A DNA stretch of 64,000 nucleotides, taken from JBCDBD01 sp039184335. Lineage in GTDB: Bacteria; Bacteroidota; Bacteroidia; Flavobacteriales; Flavobacteriaceae. The first letter of the stretch is position 1; each line of letters opens with the position of its first letter. The stretch is from positions 1 through 64,000 of the forward strand of contig JBCDBD010000003.1 in assembly GCA_039184335.1 (NCBI GenBank), read 5' to 3'. This document shows, piece by piece, positions 8,160 through 17,658 of this stretch. Under the pieces are notes generated by a model, which worked only from the letters and a program-made list of their open reading frames with translations, searched no databases and was not told the origin of the DNA. The translations under genes and the position numbers were made by a program.

Positions 8160-10433
8160 ATGGGGGAAAACATCTACATTTTTATGGTTGTCGCCTTAGG
8201 TATTTTGGCGATAACCGATTTAGTGGTCGGTGTCAGCAATGATGCCGTTAATTTTTTGAATTCTGCCCTTGGTTCAAAAGCCATTTCTTTTCGCACCATC
8301 ATGATCGTTGCCAGTATCGGTATCGCCTTTGGTGCTGTATCTTCAAGTGGTATGATGGAAGTGGCCCGAAAAGGCATCTTCAATCCTTCAGAATTTGTGT
8401 TTGCCGAAATCATCATCATCTTCATGGCGGTCATGATCACCGATGTCTTGCTATTGGATTTTTTCAACACCCTGGGCATGCCTACTTCTACCACAGTTTC
8501 GATTGTTTTCGAACTTTTGGGTGCTGCCGTGGCTGTTGCCCTGATAAAAGTTTCCGGAGCTGGAGGTGGTTTTGAGGCACTGGGAGGGTATATCAATACA
8601 GGCAAAGCTACCGAAATCATATTGGGTATTTTATTGTCGGTCATCATAGCATTTACCATAGGTGCTGTGGTACAGTTCTTGTCAAGATTGCTCATATCTT
8701 TCAATTTTAATAAGCAACCTAAATGGGTCGGCGCCATTTTTGGCGGTATCGCCATCACGGCCATCATTTATTTTATATTGGTAAAAGGGCTGAAAAGTGC
8801 TGCTATTTTTAGTGGGGCACTTTTAGAATTCGTCGCCTTACAGTCAGAGCTCTTTATCTTCATCAATTTTGGCATATGGACCATTGTCTCATGGGTGCTC
8901 TCGGGAATGTTCAACATCAATATCTATAGAATCATTATCATTCTGGGCACCTTTGCACTGGCCATGGCCTTTGCAGGCAATGACCTGGTCAATTTCATCG
9001 GGGTACCCATTGCCGCCCTACAGTCATTCCAAGATTGGCAGGCTTCGGGTATGGCTGCCGAAAACTATTCCATGGAAGGTTTGGCCATTGCGGTCCGAAC
9101 CCCGACCTATCTGCTTTTGGCTTCGGGCATCATTATGATCCTCACCTTGTGGTTTTCTACAAAGGCACGGTATGTTACCGAGACTGAAATCAACCTCTCA
9201 AGAGAAGGGGCAGGGGAAGAACGTTTTCCTCCCAATTTTTTATCACGGCAAATTGTAAAGTTTTCCATCAGGGCTTTTGATAGCATAAGTGAGGTTTTTC
9301 CCAACGGATTCAAAGACAAGGTCAATAAACGGTTGGTAAAACCTGTGGTATACATCCCAAAAGGAAGACAGCATGATATGCCCGCCTTTGATATGGTAAG
9401 GGCCTCTGTAAATTTAATGGTGGCCAGTGTCCTCATTTCCATTGCAACCTCAATGAAATTGCCACTGTCTACCACCTATGTCACATTCATGGTGGCCATG
9501 GGCACGTCACTTGCAGACCGAGCTTGGGGCGCGGAGAGTGCTGTTTACAGGGTGGCTGGCGTATTGAATGTGATTGGGGGGTGGTTTTTCACCGCTATCT
9601 GTGCTTTCGTATCTGCGGCCTTGATCGCTTACCTGATTCATGTGGGAGGCTTACTGGCCCTCTGTGTACTACTTTTCATAGCAGGGGTATTGCTGACACG
9701 CAATTATTTGTCACACAATAAAAAGCACAAGGAAAATAAGGTAGAAGAGGTACTTAGAAAGGCTGAAAACAGTTCCATACAAGGCGTTATTGAAGAAAGT
9801 GCCACTACGATTTCAAATGTAGTCAACAGAAGCAACAAGATTTATACTGGTGCCATAAACGGCCTGGCAAAACATGACTTGGAAGCACTTAAAAAAAATA
9901 AGAAGGGAGTGGTCAAATTGTCCAAAGAGGTTGAGGCCTTGAAGAACAATATCTTTTACTTTATCAAAAATCTCGATGAATCAAGTGTGGGCGGTGCCAG
10001 TAATTTTTACATTACCTTACTTGCCCTACTCCAAGATTTGACGCAGTCTTTGGAATATATTTCTAAATTGGGGCATACCCATGTCAACAATAATCACAAA
10101 AAACTGAAATACAATCAAATAAAGGAGCTCAAGGATCTTAATCAACAGCTTGAGAAGCTATTGTCAGATACTTCAGAGACCTTTGATTCCCGTTCTTTTG
10201 ATCGCATCGTCGGTATTCTCAATACCAAGGAACAGTTCTTTGACCTGGTTACCGATAAAATAGAGAAACAGGTAAAACGAACACGTACCGAAGAATCTAG
10301 CCCTAAGAATACGACCTTATATTTTTCTATCTTAACAGAAACCAAAGATATCGTCAAGGGTATCATGAAACTGTTGGAACTCTATTATACAGAGCATGAC
10401 AGTTCTGTTGAACCAGCAAGGATATCAAAATAA
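8160..10433 (+). CDS. PiT-family inorganic phosphate permease with C-terminal cytoplasmic domain
   Basis: Phosphate:cation symporter of the inner membrane. Both PiT signature repeats are present: VGVSNDAVNFLNSALG (near residue 22) and AFAGNDLVNFIGVPIAA (near 265). Hydrophobic segments run to about residue 520. The remaining 230 residues are soluble, charged and helical, with heptad-like leucines, and resemble the PhoU-like/DUF47 proteins that normally are encoded beside pit genes. At 757 aa it is much longer than the roughly 500-aa E. coli PitA. The ATG at 8160 is preferred; a TTG one codon earlier is unlikely. A lipoprotein-sorting-like gene follows 28 bp downstream. Confidence 0.9.
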   Translation: MGENIYIFMVVALGILAITDLVVGVSNDAVNFLNSALGSKAISFRTIMIVASIGIAFGAVSSSGMMEVARKGIFNPSEFVFAEIIIIFMAVMITDVLLLDFFNTLGMPTSTTVSIVFELLGAAVAVALIKVSGAGGGFEALGGYINTGKATEIILGILLSVIIAFTIGAVVQFLSRLLISFNFNKQPKWVGAIFGGIAITAIIYFILVKGLKSAAIFSGALLEFVALQSELFIFINFGIWTIVSWVLSGMFNINIYRIIIILGTFALAMAFAGNDLVNFIGVPIAALQSFQDWQASGMAAENYSMEGLAIAVRTPTYLLLASGIIMILTLWFSTKARYVTETEINLSREGAGEERFPPNFLSRQIVKFSIRAFDSISEVFPNGFKDKVNKRLVKPVVYIPKGRQHDMPAFDMVRASVNLMVASVLISIATSMKLPLSTTYVTFMVAMGTSLADRAWGAESAVYRVAGVLNVIGGWFFTAICAFVSAALIAYLIHVGGLLALCVLLFIAGVLLTRNYLSHNKKHKENKVEEVLRKAENSSIQGVIEESATTISNVVNRSNKIYTGAINGLAKHDLEALKKNKKGVVKLSKEVEALKNNIFYFIKNLDESSVGGASNFYITLLALLQDLTQSLEYISKLGHTHVNNNHKKLKYNQIKELKDLNQQLEKLLSDTSETFDSRSFDRIVGILNTKEQFFDLVTDKIEKQVKRTRTEESSPKNTTLYFSILTETKDIVKGIMKLLELYYTEHDSSVEPARISK

Positions 10434-10461
10434 TTGTCGTTGACCTGTTAAAAATACTTTT

Positions 10462-11175
10462 ATGCGTTGTGCCTTTTTTCTTGTTTTATCACTTTCATAT
10501 GGCCATTTGTTTTCACAGAAACTGACCGGTACCGAAGTATTGGAACGGTCAATAGCCTATCATGATCCCCAAGGCCAATGGAGCACATTTCAGGGCTCTT
10601 TTACGGTTACCATGCAAAGTCCGAAATCTGTAGATCGCATCAGCACCATCCATTTTGATATGCCCAAGGCAACGTTTGGGCTCGATGTTCAAAAGGGAGA
10701 AGACCAATACCGATATGTGCTCTCTGGCAATGAATGTGAAATTACCCTTAATGGGAAAAAGACCTTTTCAGCATCAGAACAGAAAAAATTTCAGCTCAAT
10801 TGTGAAAGGGGAAACCTTATGAAAGATTATTATACTTATCTGTATGGCCTTCCTATGAAGCTTAAAGACCCGGGAACCCTTGTTAATGACAACATAGAAA
10901 AAAAACAATTTAAGGGAAAGGAATATTGGGTACTTCAGGTAAACTATGAAAAAAATGTCGGTAGTGATGTTTGGTATTTTTACTTCAACCCCGTGTCATA
11001 TGCCTTGGAATGCTATCAATTTTACCATGACGAAACTAAAAATGATGGGGAATATATTCTGTTGAACGGTGTCGAAGCCATCAATGGAATCAAAATGCCC
11101 AAAGACAGGGCTTGGTACTACAATAAAGACAGCACGTATTTAGGTACTGACATCTTGACCAAAGCACCTTTGTAG
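10462..11175 (+). CDS. exported DUF6503/LolA-like protein
   Basis: 237 aa with an N-terminal signal peptide (about 1-19, ending GHLFSQ). The body has alternating beta-type sequence and the layout of the LolA/DUF6503 outer-membrane lipoprotein carrier-like fold, including a motif beginning DVWYFYFNP near 174 and a C-terminal part with NGIKMPKDRAWYYNKD. The periplasmic role is unknown; members are often found near transporters or TonB-related genes in this phylum. It lies 28 bp after the phosphate permease and may be cotranscribed. Convergent with nadD. The family assignment is by overall resemblance only. Confidence 0.65.
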   Translation: MRCAFFLVLSLSYGHLFSQKLTGTEVLERSIAYHDPQGQWSTFQGSFTVTMQSPKSVDRISTIHFDMPKATFGLDVQKGEDQYRYVLSGNECEITLNGKKTFSASEQKKFQLNCERGNLMKDYYTYLYGLPMKLKDPGTLVNDNIEKKQFKGKEYWVLQVNYEKNVGSDVWYFYFNPVSYALECYQFYHDETKNDGEYILLNGVEAINGIKMPKDRAWYYNKDSTYLGTDILTKAPL

Positions 11176-11182
11176 TACAGGG

Positions 11183-11767
11183 TTATCTATAAAAATTCAT
11201 TTCATCAAGATACTGCCACACAGCATCGGGAAGCAATGGCCTTATGTTTTTGCCCTGATGGTGCTGTTTTCTGATAAAAGTCGATGAGATCTCCATAATG
11301 GGAGCATCGATATGGTGAATTTTAGGATGATTCCCAAATCGGTGCTGAAGGGTGCCACTCGAAATTCTGGGATAGACATAAATCTCGTGGTTTTCCAGGA
11401 TTGCCCCATAATTTTTCCACTTATGGAACCCTTTCAGGTTATCTTCTCCCATAATCAGTGAAAATCGGTAATCTTTTTCATGCCTTTCCTCAAGATGTAC
11501 CAAGGTATTGCTGGTATAATTGGGCTGAGGCAAATCAAATTCAATGTTGCTTGGTCTTAATTTTTGATAGTCGGCTGTAGCTTCATAAACCATCTGGTAA
11601 CGATGGTGGTCTGCCAAGAGCGATTGCTTTTGTTTAAAAGGGCTCTGTGGGGTGACCACAAACCAAATCTCTTCCAAATCAGAAAACTCGACCATATGGT
11701 TCGCAATCACAAGATGCCCTATATGAACGGGGTTGAATGTCCCAAAGTATAGTCCCACTTTCTTCAT
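11183..11767 (-). CDS. nadD: nicotinate-nucleotide adenylyltransferase
   Basis: Adenylates nicotinate mononucleotide to form deamido-NAD in NAD biosynthesis. 194 aa. The nucleotidyltransferase motif GTFNPVHIGHLVIANH lies at residues 9-24 and the C-terminal ISSTFIRK motif near 160-167. Third gene of the minus-strand operon yicC-gmk-nadD, starting 10 bp after gmk. This order is common in flavobacteria. Confidence 0.95.
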   Translation of the reverse strand: MKKVGLYFGTFNPVHIGHLVIANHMVEFSDLEEIWFVVTPQSPFKQKQSLLADHHRYQMVYEATADYQKLRPSNIEFDLPQPNYTSNTLVHLEERHEKDYRFSLIMGEDNLKGFHKWKNYGAILENHEIYVYPRISSGTLQHRFGNHPKIHHIDAPIMEISSTFIRKQHHQGKNIRPLLPDAVWQYLDEMNFYR

Positions 11768-11777
11768 CTTGCCAGAA

Positions 11778-12380
11778 TCACTCTTCTTTATGTACAGAAT
11801 CAGGGATTATTCCTAAAAAGTCAGCCACCAATTGATAAGATTCTTCTAGGGCGGTTTCTAGATCGTAATTTTTGATAATTTGGTCAAACTGTGGTGCCGT
11901 TGCCAATTCAACTGATGCCTTCGCAATGCGCATATTGATCTTATCGTCACTTTCTGTGCTCCTTTTCTTTAACCTGATCTTGAGTTCATCGACACTGGGG
12001 GGTTTTACAAAAACGGCCAAGGTCTTATCAGGAAACTTTTTTTTGATACGCAGCCCACCGGCCACATCAATGTCAAAAATGACGTTCTTTCCTTCGGCCC
12101 AGAGCCGTTCGACCTCACTTTTCATCGTACCATAAAAACTATCGCGATAGACCTCTTCCCATTCGACGAAATCATTGTTCTTTATATGCCGCTTAAACTC
12201 TGAAATGGACATGAAGTAGTAATTCACCCCATCTTTTTCCCTTCCACGTCTGGGGCGTGAGGTTGCTGAAACAGAAAAGGCAAGGTTGAGCTCTTGATAT
12301 TTCAATAAGTGGTGCACTATGGTCGTTTTGCCGCTTCCTGAAGGTGCTGAAAAAATAATAAGTTTGCCGCCCTCGCTCAT
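11778..12380 (-). CDS. gmk: guanylate kinase
   Basis: Phosphorylates GMP and dGMP with ATP. 200 aa, normal length. P-loop SAPSGSGKTTIVHHLL is at residues 11-26, and the GMP-binding region has SVSATSRPRRGREKDGVNYYF. The ATG overlaps the yicC stop codon (ATGA, 4 bp), indicating translational coupling with the upstream gene. Confidence 0.97.
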   Translation of the reverse strand: MSEGGKLIIFSAPSGSGKTTIVHHLLKYQELNLAFSVSATSRPRRGREKDGVNYYFMSISEFKRHIKNNDFVEWEEVYRDSFYGTMKSEVERLWAEGKNVIFDIDVAGGLRIKKKFPDKTLAVFVKPPSVDELKIRLKKRSTESDDKINMRIAKASVELATAPQFDQIIKNYDLETALEESYQLVADFLGIIPDSVHKEE

Positions 12381-13234
12381 AACACATTGAGCATCTGCTC
12401 CTTTATTTTTTCGAGTTCATCTTTCATTTGCACTACCAATTGTTGCATGGGGGCATAATTTGCCTTTGATCCTATGGTATTGATTTCCCTGCCAATCTCT
12501 TGAGCAATAAATCCTAATTTTTTTCCATTCGAATCTTCGGAGTTCAAGGTGGTCTCAAAATAATCCAAATGATTTGATAACCTTACTTTTTCTTCAGTGA
12601 TATCATATTTTTCCAAGTAATAGATCAGCTCTTGCTCGAATCGGTTCGCATCAACTTCTACCTTTAATTCAGCAACAGCTTTTTCTAAACGCTCCCGAAT
12701 GGTATCCAATCGACTTGGATCTATTTCTTGAACGCTTTTCAAGAGATGGTGCAATTGTATCAATCGTTCCTTGAAATCCTTTTCAAGTACCTTGCCTTCG
12801 GTCGTCCTAAAGGTATTGATTTCTTGTAGGGCAAGATGCAATCCAGATTTAATGGCCTCAAATTCCGCTTCATCAATATCATTCTTATCGGTTTTTAAGG
12901 CATCGGGCATCCGTAATGCCATTTCAAGTAATTTTACAGGATCACCCTGGGCAATTTCATCCAGTTGTCGCATGTAGTTCTTCACCACACCTTGATTGAT
13001 CTCGGCAGTGGTGTCTTCTCCAGTTATCTCGACATAAAGTCCAAAATCTACTTTGCCGCGAATCAAGGAATCGGATATCGCCTTTCGTATTTCTAGCTCC
13101 TTTTCACGATACGCTTGGGGTATACGCGCATTGATATCCAAGTTTTTGCTGTTGAGTGACTTTAATTCTAACGTTATTTTCTTTGTGGGAAGAAATACCA
13201 CATGCTTCCCGAAACCAGTCATGGATTGGATCAT
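12377..13234 (-). CDS. YicC family endoribonuclease-like protein
   Basis: 285 aa, the usual YicC length. It begins IQSMTGFGK, diagnostic of the family, and ends with the DUF1732 domain (near 200-285) containing YLEKYDITEEKVRL and a KLGFIAQEIGREINTIGSKAN segment. YicC of E. coli has been linked to RNA cleavage and small-RNA decay; the role in Bacteroidota is not established. First gene of the yicC-gmk-nadD operon, overlapping gmk by 4 bp. Confidence 0.92.
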   Translation of the reverse strand: MIQSMTGFGKHVVFLPTKKITLELKSLNSKNLDINARIPQAYREKELEIRKAISDSLIRGKVDFGLYVEITGEDTTAEINQGVVKNYMRQLDEIAQGDPVKLLEMALRMPDALKTDKNDIDEAEFEAIKSGLHLALQEINTFRTTEGKVLEKDFKERLIQLHHLLKSVQEIDPSRLDTIRERLEKAVAELKVEVDANRFEQELIYYLEKYDITEEKVRLSNHLDYFETTLNSEDSNGKKLGFIAQEIGREINTIGSKANYAPMQQLVVQMKDELEKIKEQMLNVL

Positions 13235-13318
13235 ATGCCAATAGTGGATTTCGGCAAAGGTAGAAAAATGGGTCCAATTGCTTCAGTTTTGTAATCTTGA
13301 AAACAAAAAATGGAGTTT

Positions 13319-14080
13319 TTAAAGTTCCCTGACCCAAATATTGCGGTAACTGACCCTGCTATTGTCACGATGGTCCTGTAGTTTGACCGGGGCTTTACCA
13401 TGTGGGTGGTTTTTAGGCCATCCGATATATTCGGTGGTCCCCTGAACCGCAAAATGATCCTGTATCAAAACCCCATTGTGCAAGACCGTTATCGTTGCTG
13501 ATGCTGTTTTTTCACCAGAAGTATTGAACTTTGGTGCATGGTAAATGATATCGTACGTATTCCATTGTCCAGAAGGCACCGATGCCATTGCCAAGGGAAT
13601 GGACTGTTTGTAGATAGCACCTACTTGGCCATTTACATAGGTATCATTCTGGTTGTTGTCCAACACCTGAACTTCATACCGGTTCTGCAAAAACACCCCA
13701 CTGTTTCCCCTGCCCTGTCCTTCGCTTTGCACTTCTTTCGGTGAACGCCATTCAATGTGCAACTGTACACTGCCAAAGTTTCGCTTGGTCTGGATATCCC
13801 CTGTTTTATCCTTGACCGTCATACTGCCGTCACCATTCAAATGCCATTTAACGGCAGTACTATCAACAGCACTTATCCATTCATCAAAATTGGAGCCATC
13901 AAAAAGCACGATGGCATCACTCGGCACCCCATGACCGTTTATAGATACTTTTGGGGGAACCGGTTCATACACTTCAGTATCTGCTGGTTTTGTGGGTTCA
14001 GCGGTTGCAGTTTGTTCTGCTTGGGCCTGACAGATGGCCACATATAAAAAAAGAACGGTAAATGGTAAAAGATGCTTCAT
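13319..14080 (-). CDS. exported DUF1080 (3-keto-disaccharide hydrolase) protein
   Basis: 253 aa with a signal peptide (MKHLLPFTVLFLYVAICQAQ). The frame extends upstream, but the ATG at 14080 is chosen because it gives the signal peptide and starts 1 bp after the stop of the preceding DUF1080 gene. The body is one PF06439 jelly-roll domain: LFDGSNFDEW near 60, GNSGVFLQNRYEVQVLDN near 125, and a C-terminal KLQDHRDNSRVSYRNIWVREL. Members of this family cleave 3-keto-glycosides by elimination after the sugar has been oxidised at C3. Last gene of a three-gene operon with a sugar isomerase and a second DUF1080 protein. A proline/threonine-rich linker (about 22-45) separates signal and domain. Substrate unknown. 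Confidence 0.88.
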   Translation of the reverse strand: MKHLLPFTVLFLYVAICQAQAEQTATAEPTKPADTEVYEPVPPKVSINGHGVPSDAIVLFDGSNFDEWISAVDSTAVKWHLNGDGSMTVKDKTGDIQTKRNFGSVQLHIEWRSPKEVQSEGQGRGNSGVFLQNRYEVQVLDNNQNDTYVNGQVGAIYKQSIPLAMASVPSGQWNTYDIIYHAPKFNTSGEKTASATITVLHNGVLIQDHFAVQGTTEYIGWPKNHPHGKAPVKLQDHRDNSRVSYRNIWVREL

Positions 14081-14081
14081 A

Positions 14082-14819
14082 TTAGAGCTCTTTGATCTTG
14101 ATATTTCTATAGGCAACAATATCGCCATGGTCTTGCAATCCTATTTTTCCAGTGGTGTATTTTCCAAAACCCTCCCAATCGGCAAATTTCGAATTTGCTA
14201 CCATTTCATCCCAAAGCGCGCCCTGAAGGGGAAATGTGCAAATCGCTGTTCCATTTAGCACAACATTGCCCTCATTGGTGGTATGGTTCACGGTAAGTAC
14301 ACAATGGTTCCATTCACCTACAGGTTTTACCACATCTGCAGAAGGAGCCACCAAATCATAGAGTGCCCCCGCTTGGTGGGTGGTACCGTTTTTGGCATCT
14401 GGATGTGCTAAGTTATCCAAAACCTGTATCTCAGGGCCCGTTTCATAAGGTTTGCCAAATGCCTCGCTCTCGTAGACACCCCAAAAAATACCGCTATTGC
14501 CCCCATCTGAAATTTTCCATTCGAGCGAGAGCACAAAATCAGTAAACTCGCTATCAGTGACAATATTGAAGCTTTCACCCTCATTACGGGTCTCTGGAGG
14601 ATAGAAGACCATGGCACCATCTTCCAGTTGCCAGGGAGCCTCGATGGCATTGCCCCTGTAATAATGCCATCCCTCAAACGAACGACCATCGAAGAGGGGT
14701 ATCCACTCATTCTCAGTTTTGGTTTCCATAGGCTTTTGGAATTCGTTTTCTGTTTCTTTCTTCTTGGTATTACATGCAAATGCCATACCTACCAATAGTA
14801 GCAACACTACATTTTTCAT
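14082..14819 (-). CDS. DUF1080 lipoprotein (3-keto-disaccharide hydrolase family)
   Basis: 245 aa. The N-terminus MKNVVLLLLVGMAFAC carries a lipobox (cysteine 16), so it is a lipoprotein. The PF06439 domain shows PLFDGRSFEGWHYYRG near 43, GNSGIFWGVYE near 105, GPEIQVLDN near 125 and a final GKIGLQDHGDIVAYRNIKIKEL. It differs enough from its neighbour at 13319 to suggest a different glycoside. Its ATG overlaps the stop of the upstream isomerase gene by 4 bp, so the two are translationally coupled. Confidence 0.88.
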   Translation of the reverse strand: MKNVVLLLLVGMAFACNTKKKETENEFQKPMETKTENEWIPLFDGRSFEGWHYYRGNAIEAPWQLEDGAMVFYPPETRNEGESFNIVTDSEFTDFVLSLEWKISDGGNSGIFWGVYESEAFGKPYETGPEIQVLDNLAHPDAKNGTTHQAGALYDLVAPSADVVKPVGEWNHCVLTVNHTTNEGNVVLNGTAICTFPLQGALWDEMVANSKFADWEGFGKYTTGKIGLQDHGDIVAYRNIKIKEL

Positions 14820-15868
14820 AGGCCCAAAATACGCTTCAACTGTGTTTTGTCGATTTCGGCGCCTGCGAAATCATCAAAGGTCTTGGTCGTTGCCTCAATG
14901 ATGTGGTCCTGTATGAACTTGGCACCCTCGCGTGCCCCTTGTTCAGGGCTCTTGATACAGCACTCCCACTCCATTACTGCCCAAACATCGCACCCATATT
15001 GGGTCAGTTTTGAAAAAATGGTCTTAAAGTCAATTTGGCCATCACCCAAAGAACGATACCTCCCTGCACGGTCTCCCCAATCATTATACCCGCCAAAAGC
15101 CCCTTTTTTTCCAGTTGGATTGAATTCTGAGTCTTTGACATGAAACGATTTGATGAATTCGTGATAGTGGTCAATATAGGTGATATAATCCAATTGCTGT
15201 AATACAAAGTGGCTGGGGTCGTAAAGAATGTTGACCCGGGTATGGTTTCCAGTAGCGGTCAAAAAACGTTCAAAAGTATCACCATCATGTAGGTCTTCCC
15301 CTGGATGGATCTCATAACATACATCTACCCCCTCGTTGTCAAAATGGTCGAGAATCGGCATCCAACGTTTCGCAAGTTCTTCAAATCCCATTTCGACGAG
15401 ACCCGCAGGGCGTTGCGGCCATGGGTGTGCCGTATGCCAAAGTAAGGCCCCTGAGAAAGTCGCATGTGCTTTGATGCCCAGCCTTCGGCTGGCCGTAGCT
15501 GCCTTCTTTACTGTCTCAATGGCCCATGCCGTTCGCTCTTTAGGCTTTCCTTTGAGTGCATCAGGGGCAAAATTATCAAACATGATATCATAAGCAGGGT
15601 GCACTGCTACCAATTGCCCTTGCAGATGGGTTGAAAGCTCCGTGATTTCCAATCCATGTGCATTGATCCTTCCCTTGAGCTCATCACAATACTCTTGGCT
15701 ATCGGCAGCCAGATCAAGGTCAATAAGAAATTTTTCCCAGGTTGGTATCTGAATTCCCTTGTATCCAAGATCCGCAGCCCACTTGCAGAGACCATCCAGT
15801 GAATTGAATGGTGGTTTCGTATCGACAAATTGTGCAAGAAATACTGCAGGCCCTTTTATAGTCTTCAT
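14816..15868 (-). CDS. sugar phosphate isomerase/epimerase (TIM barrel)
   Basis: AP-endonuclease-2 (xylose-isomerase-like) fold, 350 aa, no signal peptide, so cytoplasmic. Start ATG at 15868 (MKTIKGPAVFLAQF) is preferred to the longer open frame, whose extra 32 residues overlap the promoter region. Metal-site-type residues are visible in CYEIHPGEDLHDG (near 185), NILYDPSHFVLQ (near 215), SFHVKDSEFNP (near 245) and WAVMEWECC (near 305). Genes of this type sit beside DUF1080 genes in keto-sugar catabolic loci. First gene of the operon with the two DUF1080 genes. Confidence 0.85.
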   Translation of the reverse strand: MKTIKGPAVFLAQFVDTKPPFNSLDGLCKWAADLGYKGIQIPTWEKFLIDLDLAADSQEYCDELKGRINAHGLEITELSTHLQGQLVAVHPAYDIMFDNFAPDALKGKPKERTAWAIETVKKAATASRRLGIKAHATFSGALLWHTAHPWPQRPAGLVEMGFEELAKRWMPILDHFDNEGVDVCYEIHPGEDLHDGDTFERFLTATGNHTRVNILYDPSHFVLQQLDYITYIDHYHEFIKSFHVKDSEFNPTGKKGAFGGYNDWGDRAGRYRSLGDGQIDFKTIFSKLTQYGCDVWAVMEWECCIKSPEQGAREGAKFIQDHIIEATTKTFDDFAGAEIDKTQLKRILGL

Positions 15869-15988
15869 TTTTACGTATAGGTTTTGGGAATAATCTGCTA
15901 TATTTAGCAAATAAATTCCTGATTGCGTTCGTTTTTTGGAAAGTACTAAAAATAGAAATAACAACAGAATTCCCCTAACAAATATTTA

Positions 15989-16453
15989 ATGGAAAACGCT
16001 TCAGCCAGAAATCTCTGGGGTGACTTTTTGGATGCCCATTTGGAATTTGCATCTGAAGATGCCCCTGCCGTGAGGTACTTTGGTGATAACCAAAAAGACG
16101 CAGACCATTTGGCCGATCTGGTCTGTAAAGATATCAAAAGGGCCACTTCGCATTCATTGCTGGGCATACAGCTACGGGGAGAAGGCCTGCCCAAAATCGG
16201 AGATTTCTTTGTGGTCACCAATTGGTCAGGAGATGCCAAGTGTATCATAAGAACCACATCGGTCAAACTGGTTCCCTATTTTTCAGTTCATGCGGAACAT
16301 GCCCGTTTAGAGGGCGAAGGCGACAAAAGCTTGGCCCATTGGAAAAAAGTCCATTGGGGCTATTACACCCGTGAACTTGCAAAATTCGACAGGGTGCCCC
16401 TTGAGAGCATGATTGTGGTCTTTGAGCGTTTTGAAAAGCTTTTTCTGAGATAA
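15989..16453 (+). CDS. ASCH domain protein
   Basis: 154 aa, single ASCH domain (PUA-like fold expected to bind RNA or modified bases). Visible motifs: KRATSHSLLG near 51, GDFFVVTNWSGDAKCIIRTTSV near 73-95 and LEGEGDKSLAHWKKVHW near 112. The gene is alone on the plus strand, between two minus-strand blocks of the carbohydrate locus, and ends in a terminator hairpin. Its function is unknown and probably unrelated to its neighbours. Confidence 0.85.
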   Translation: MENASARNLWGDFLDAHLEFASEDAPAVRYFGDNQKDADHLADLVCKDIKRATSHSLLGIQLRGEGLPKIGDFFVVTNWSGDAKCIIRTTSVKLVPYFSVHAEHARLEGEGDKSLAHWKKVHWGYYTRELAKFDRVPLESMIVVFERFEKLFLR

Positions 16454-16458
16454 ACAGA

Positions 16459-16480
16459 ATGGCCGCTTTTGGGCGGCCAT
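16459..16480 (+). terminator. hairpin between convergent genes
   Basis: ATGGCCGC, loop TTTTGG, GCGGCCAT: an 8-bp GC-rich stem between the ASCH gene (+) and the Gfo/Idh/MocA gene (-). The T-run is weak on both sides, so efficiency is uncertain. Confidence 0.6.
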
Positions 16481-16506
16481 TTCAGTGCTTGGGGCAGAAG
16501 GATGTG

Positions 16507-17643
16507 CTAATCCAAATCAACCCATACATTGCCTCCCTTATGGGAAGCAACTGTTCCTTCAATAAAATTCATTCCGCGTACACCATCATTCATGGTCGGA
16601 AACTCGCCATCGTTATAATCTTCACCCCGTATCGCCTTTGCAGCACCGAGATAAATGTTTGCCATCGAATCAAAAATACCCTCTGGATGGCCAGGAGGGA
16701 GTTTGGTCCCCTCCAATGACAATGCCGAATTGTATGGATGGCCGGGCCTATAGACCTGCAATGGCTGCCCTTCAGTGAAGAAATACAAAAAATTGGGTTT
16801 CTCTTGCTCCCAGACCAAGCCTCCTTTTTCGCCATAAATTCGAATGGCCAATCCATTTTCTTCGCCGGTAGCGACTTGGCTAGCCCGTATCACCCCTTTT
16901 ACATGGTCTCCCATGTGCATTAAAACAGTACCATCGACATCCATTTGGTTGTCATCATATAAATAGTTAAAATCACATAATATGGAACTTACCTTTAATC
17001 CCGTTGAAAATTCGACAAGATTGAACGCATGCACCCCAATGTCTCCCATACACGAACTAATTCCTGCTTTTTTAGGATCTAAACGCCATACTGAACTTCT
17101 TTTTTCCTTGTCATGGATGATGGGGTTGATCCAACCCTGATAATACCGCGCATCGACTTTGTGGATCTTGCCCAATTTTCCTGCTTTGACCATCTCACGC
17201 ATTTGCCGCACCATGGGGTAACCGGTATAGGTATGGGTAAGGGCAAAGACCTTACCAGACTTCTGGTGGGCCTGCTGCAAAATCTTGGCCTCTTCATAGT
17301 TCATGGTCATCGGTTTTTCACAGATGACATGAAACCCGTTATCAAGCAACTTCTTGGCCATTGGAAAATGTAAAAAATTCGGGGTCTGTACCGAACAGAC
17401 CTGAATACGTTCACTTTCTGGCAACCTCAGTTCTTCTTCGACCAGCGTATCAAAATCTCTGTAGATACGATTGGTCGGAATATCGATTTCATTGGCAAAA
17501 TCTAGGCTTTCTTCATGATCAGGATTGAAAACGGCACCAACGATTTCATAGTTGTCGTTGATGAATGAGGCCACTCGGTGCAAAACACCGATAAGGGAGT
17601 CCCCTCCCCCGCCAAGAATTCCCAGTCTTATTTTTTTGGGCAT
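16507..17643 (-). CDS. Gfo/Idh/MocA family NAD(P)-dependent oxidoreductase
   Basis: 378 aa. An N-terminal Rossmann domain (RLGILGGGGDSLIG at 5-18; CEKPMTMNYEEA near 110, with the EKP catalytic lysine) is followed by the alpha/beta C-terminal domain, with CMGDIGVHAFNLVEF near 205 carrying the usual D and H. No signal peptide, so cytoplasmic. Enzymes of this type oxidise or reduce sugars and inositols, often at C3. Last gene of the operon isomerase-dinB-MFS-this gene; it starts 15 bp after the permease. It could reduce an imported 3-keto-sugar (inference). Confidence 0.88.
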   Translation of the reverse strand: MPKKIRLGILGGGGDSLIGVLHRVASFINDNYEIVGAVFNPDHEESLDFANEIDIPTNRIYRDFDTLVEEELRLPESERIQVCSVQTPNFLHFPMAKKLLDNGFHVICEKPMTMNYEEAKILQQAHQKSGKVFALTHTYTGYPMVRQMREMVKAGKLGKIHKVDARYYQGWINPIIHDKEKRSSVWRLDPKKAGISSCMGDIGVHAFNLVEFSTGLKVSSILCDFNYLYDDNQMDVDGTVLMHMGDHVKGVIRASQVATGEENGLAIRIYGEKGGLVWEQEKPNFLYFFTEGQPLQVYRPGHPYNSALSLEGTKLPPGHPEGIFDSMANIYLGAAKAIRGEDYNDGEFPTMNDGVRGMNFIEGTVASHKGGNVWVDLD

Positions 17644-17658
17644 AGTTATGAGTTTTGA

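Noticed and set aside
8174..8767. 197-aa minus-strand frame inside the PiT gene
   Set aside because: Shadow of a long GC-balanced coding region; low complexity (M, I, K rich) and no start context.
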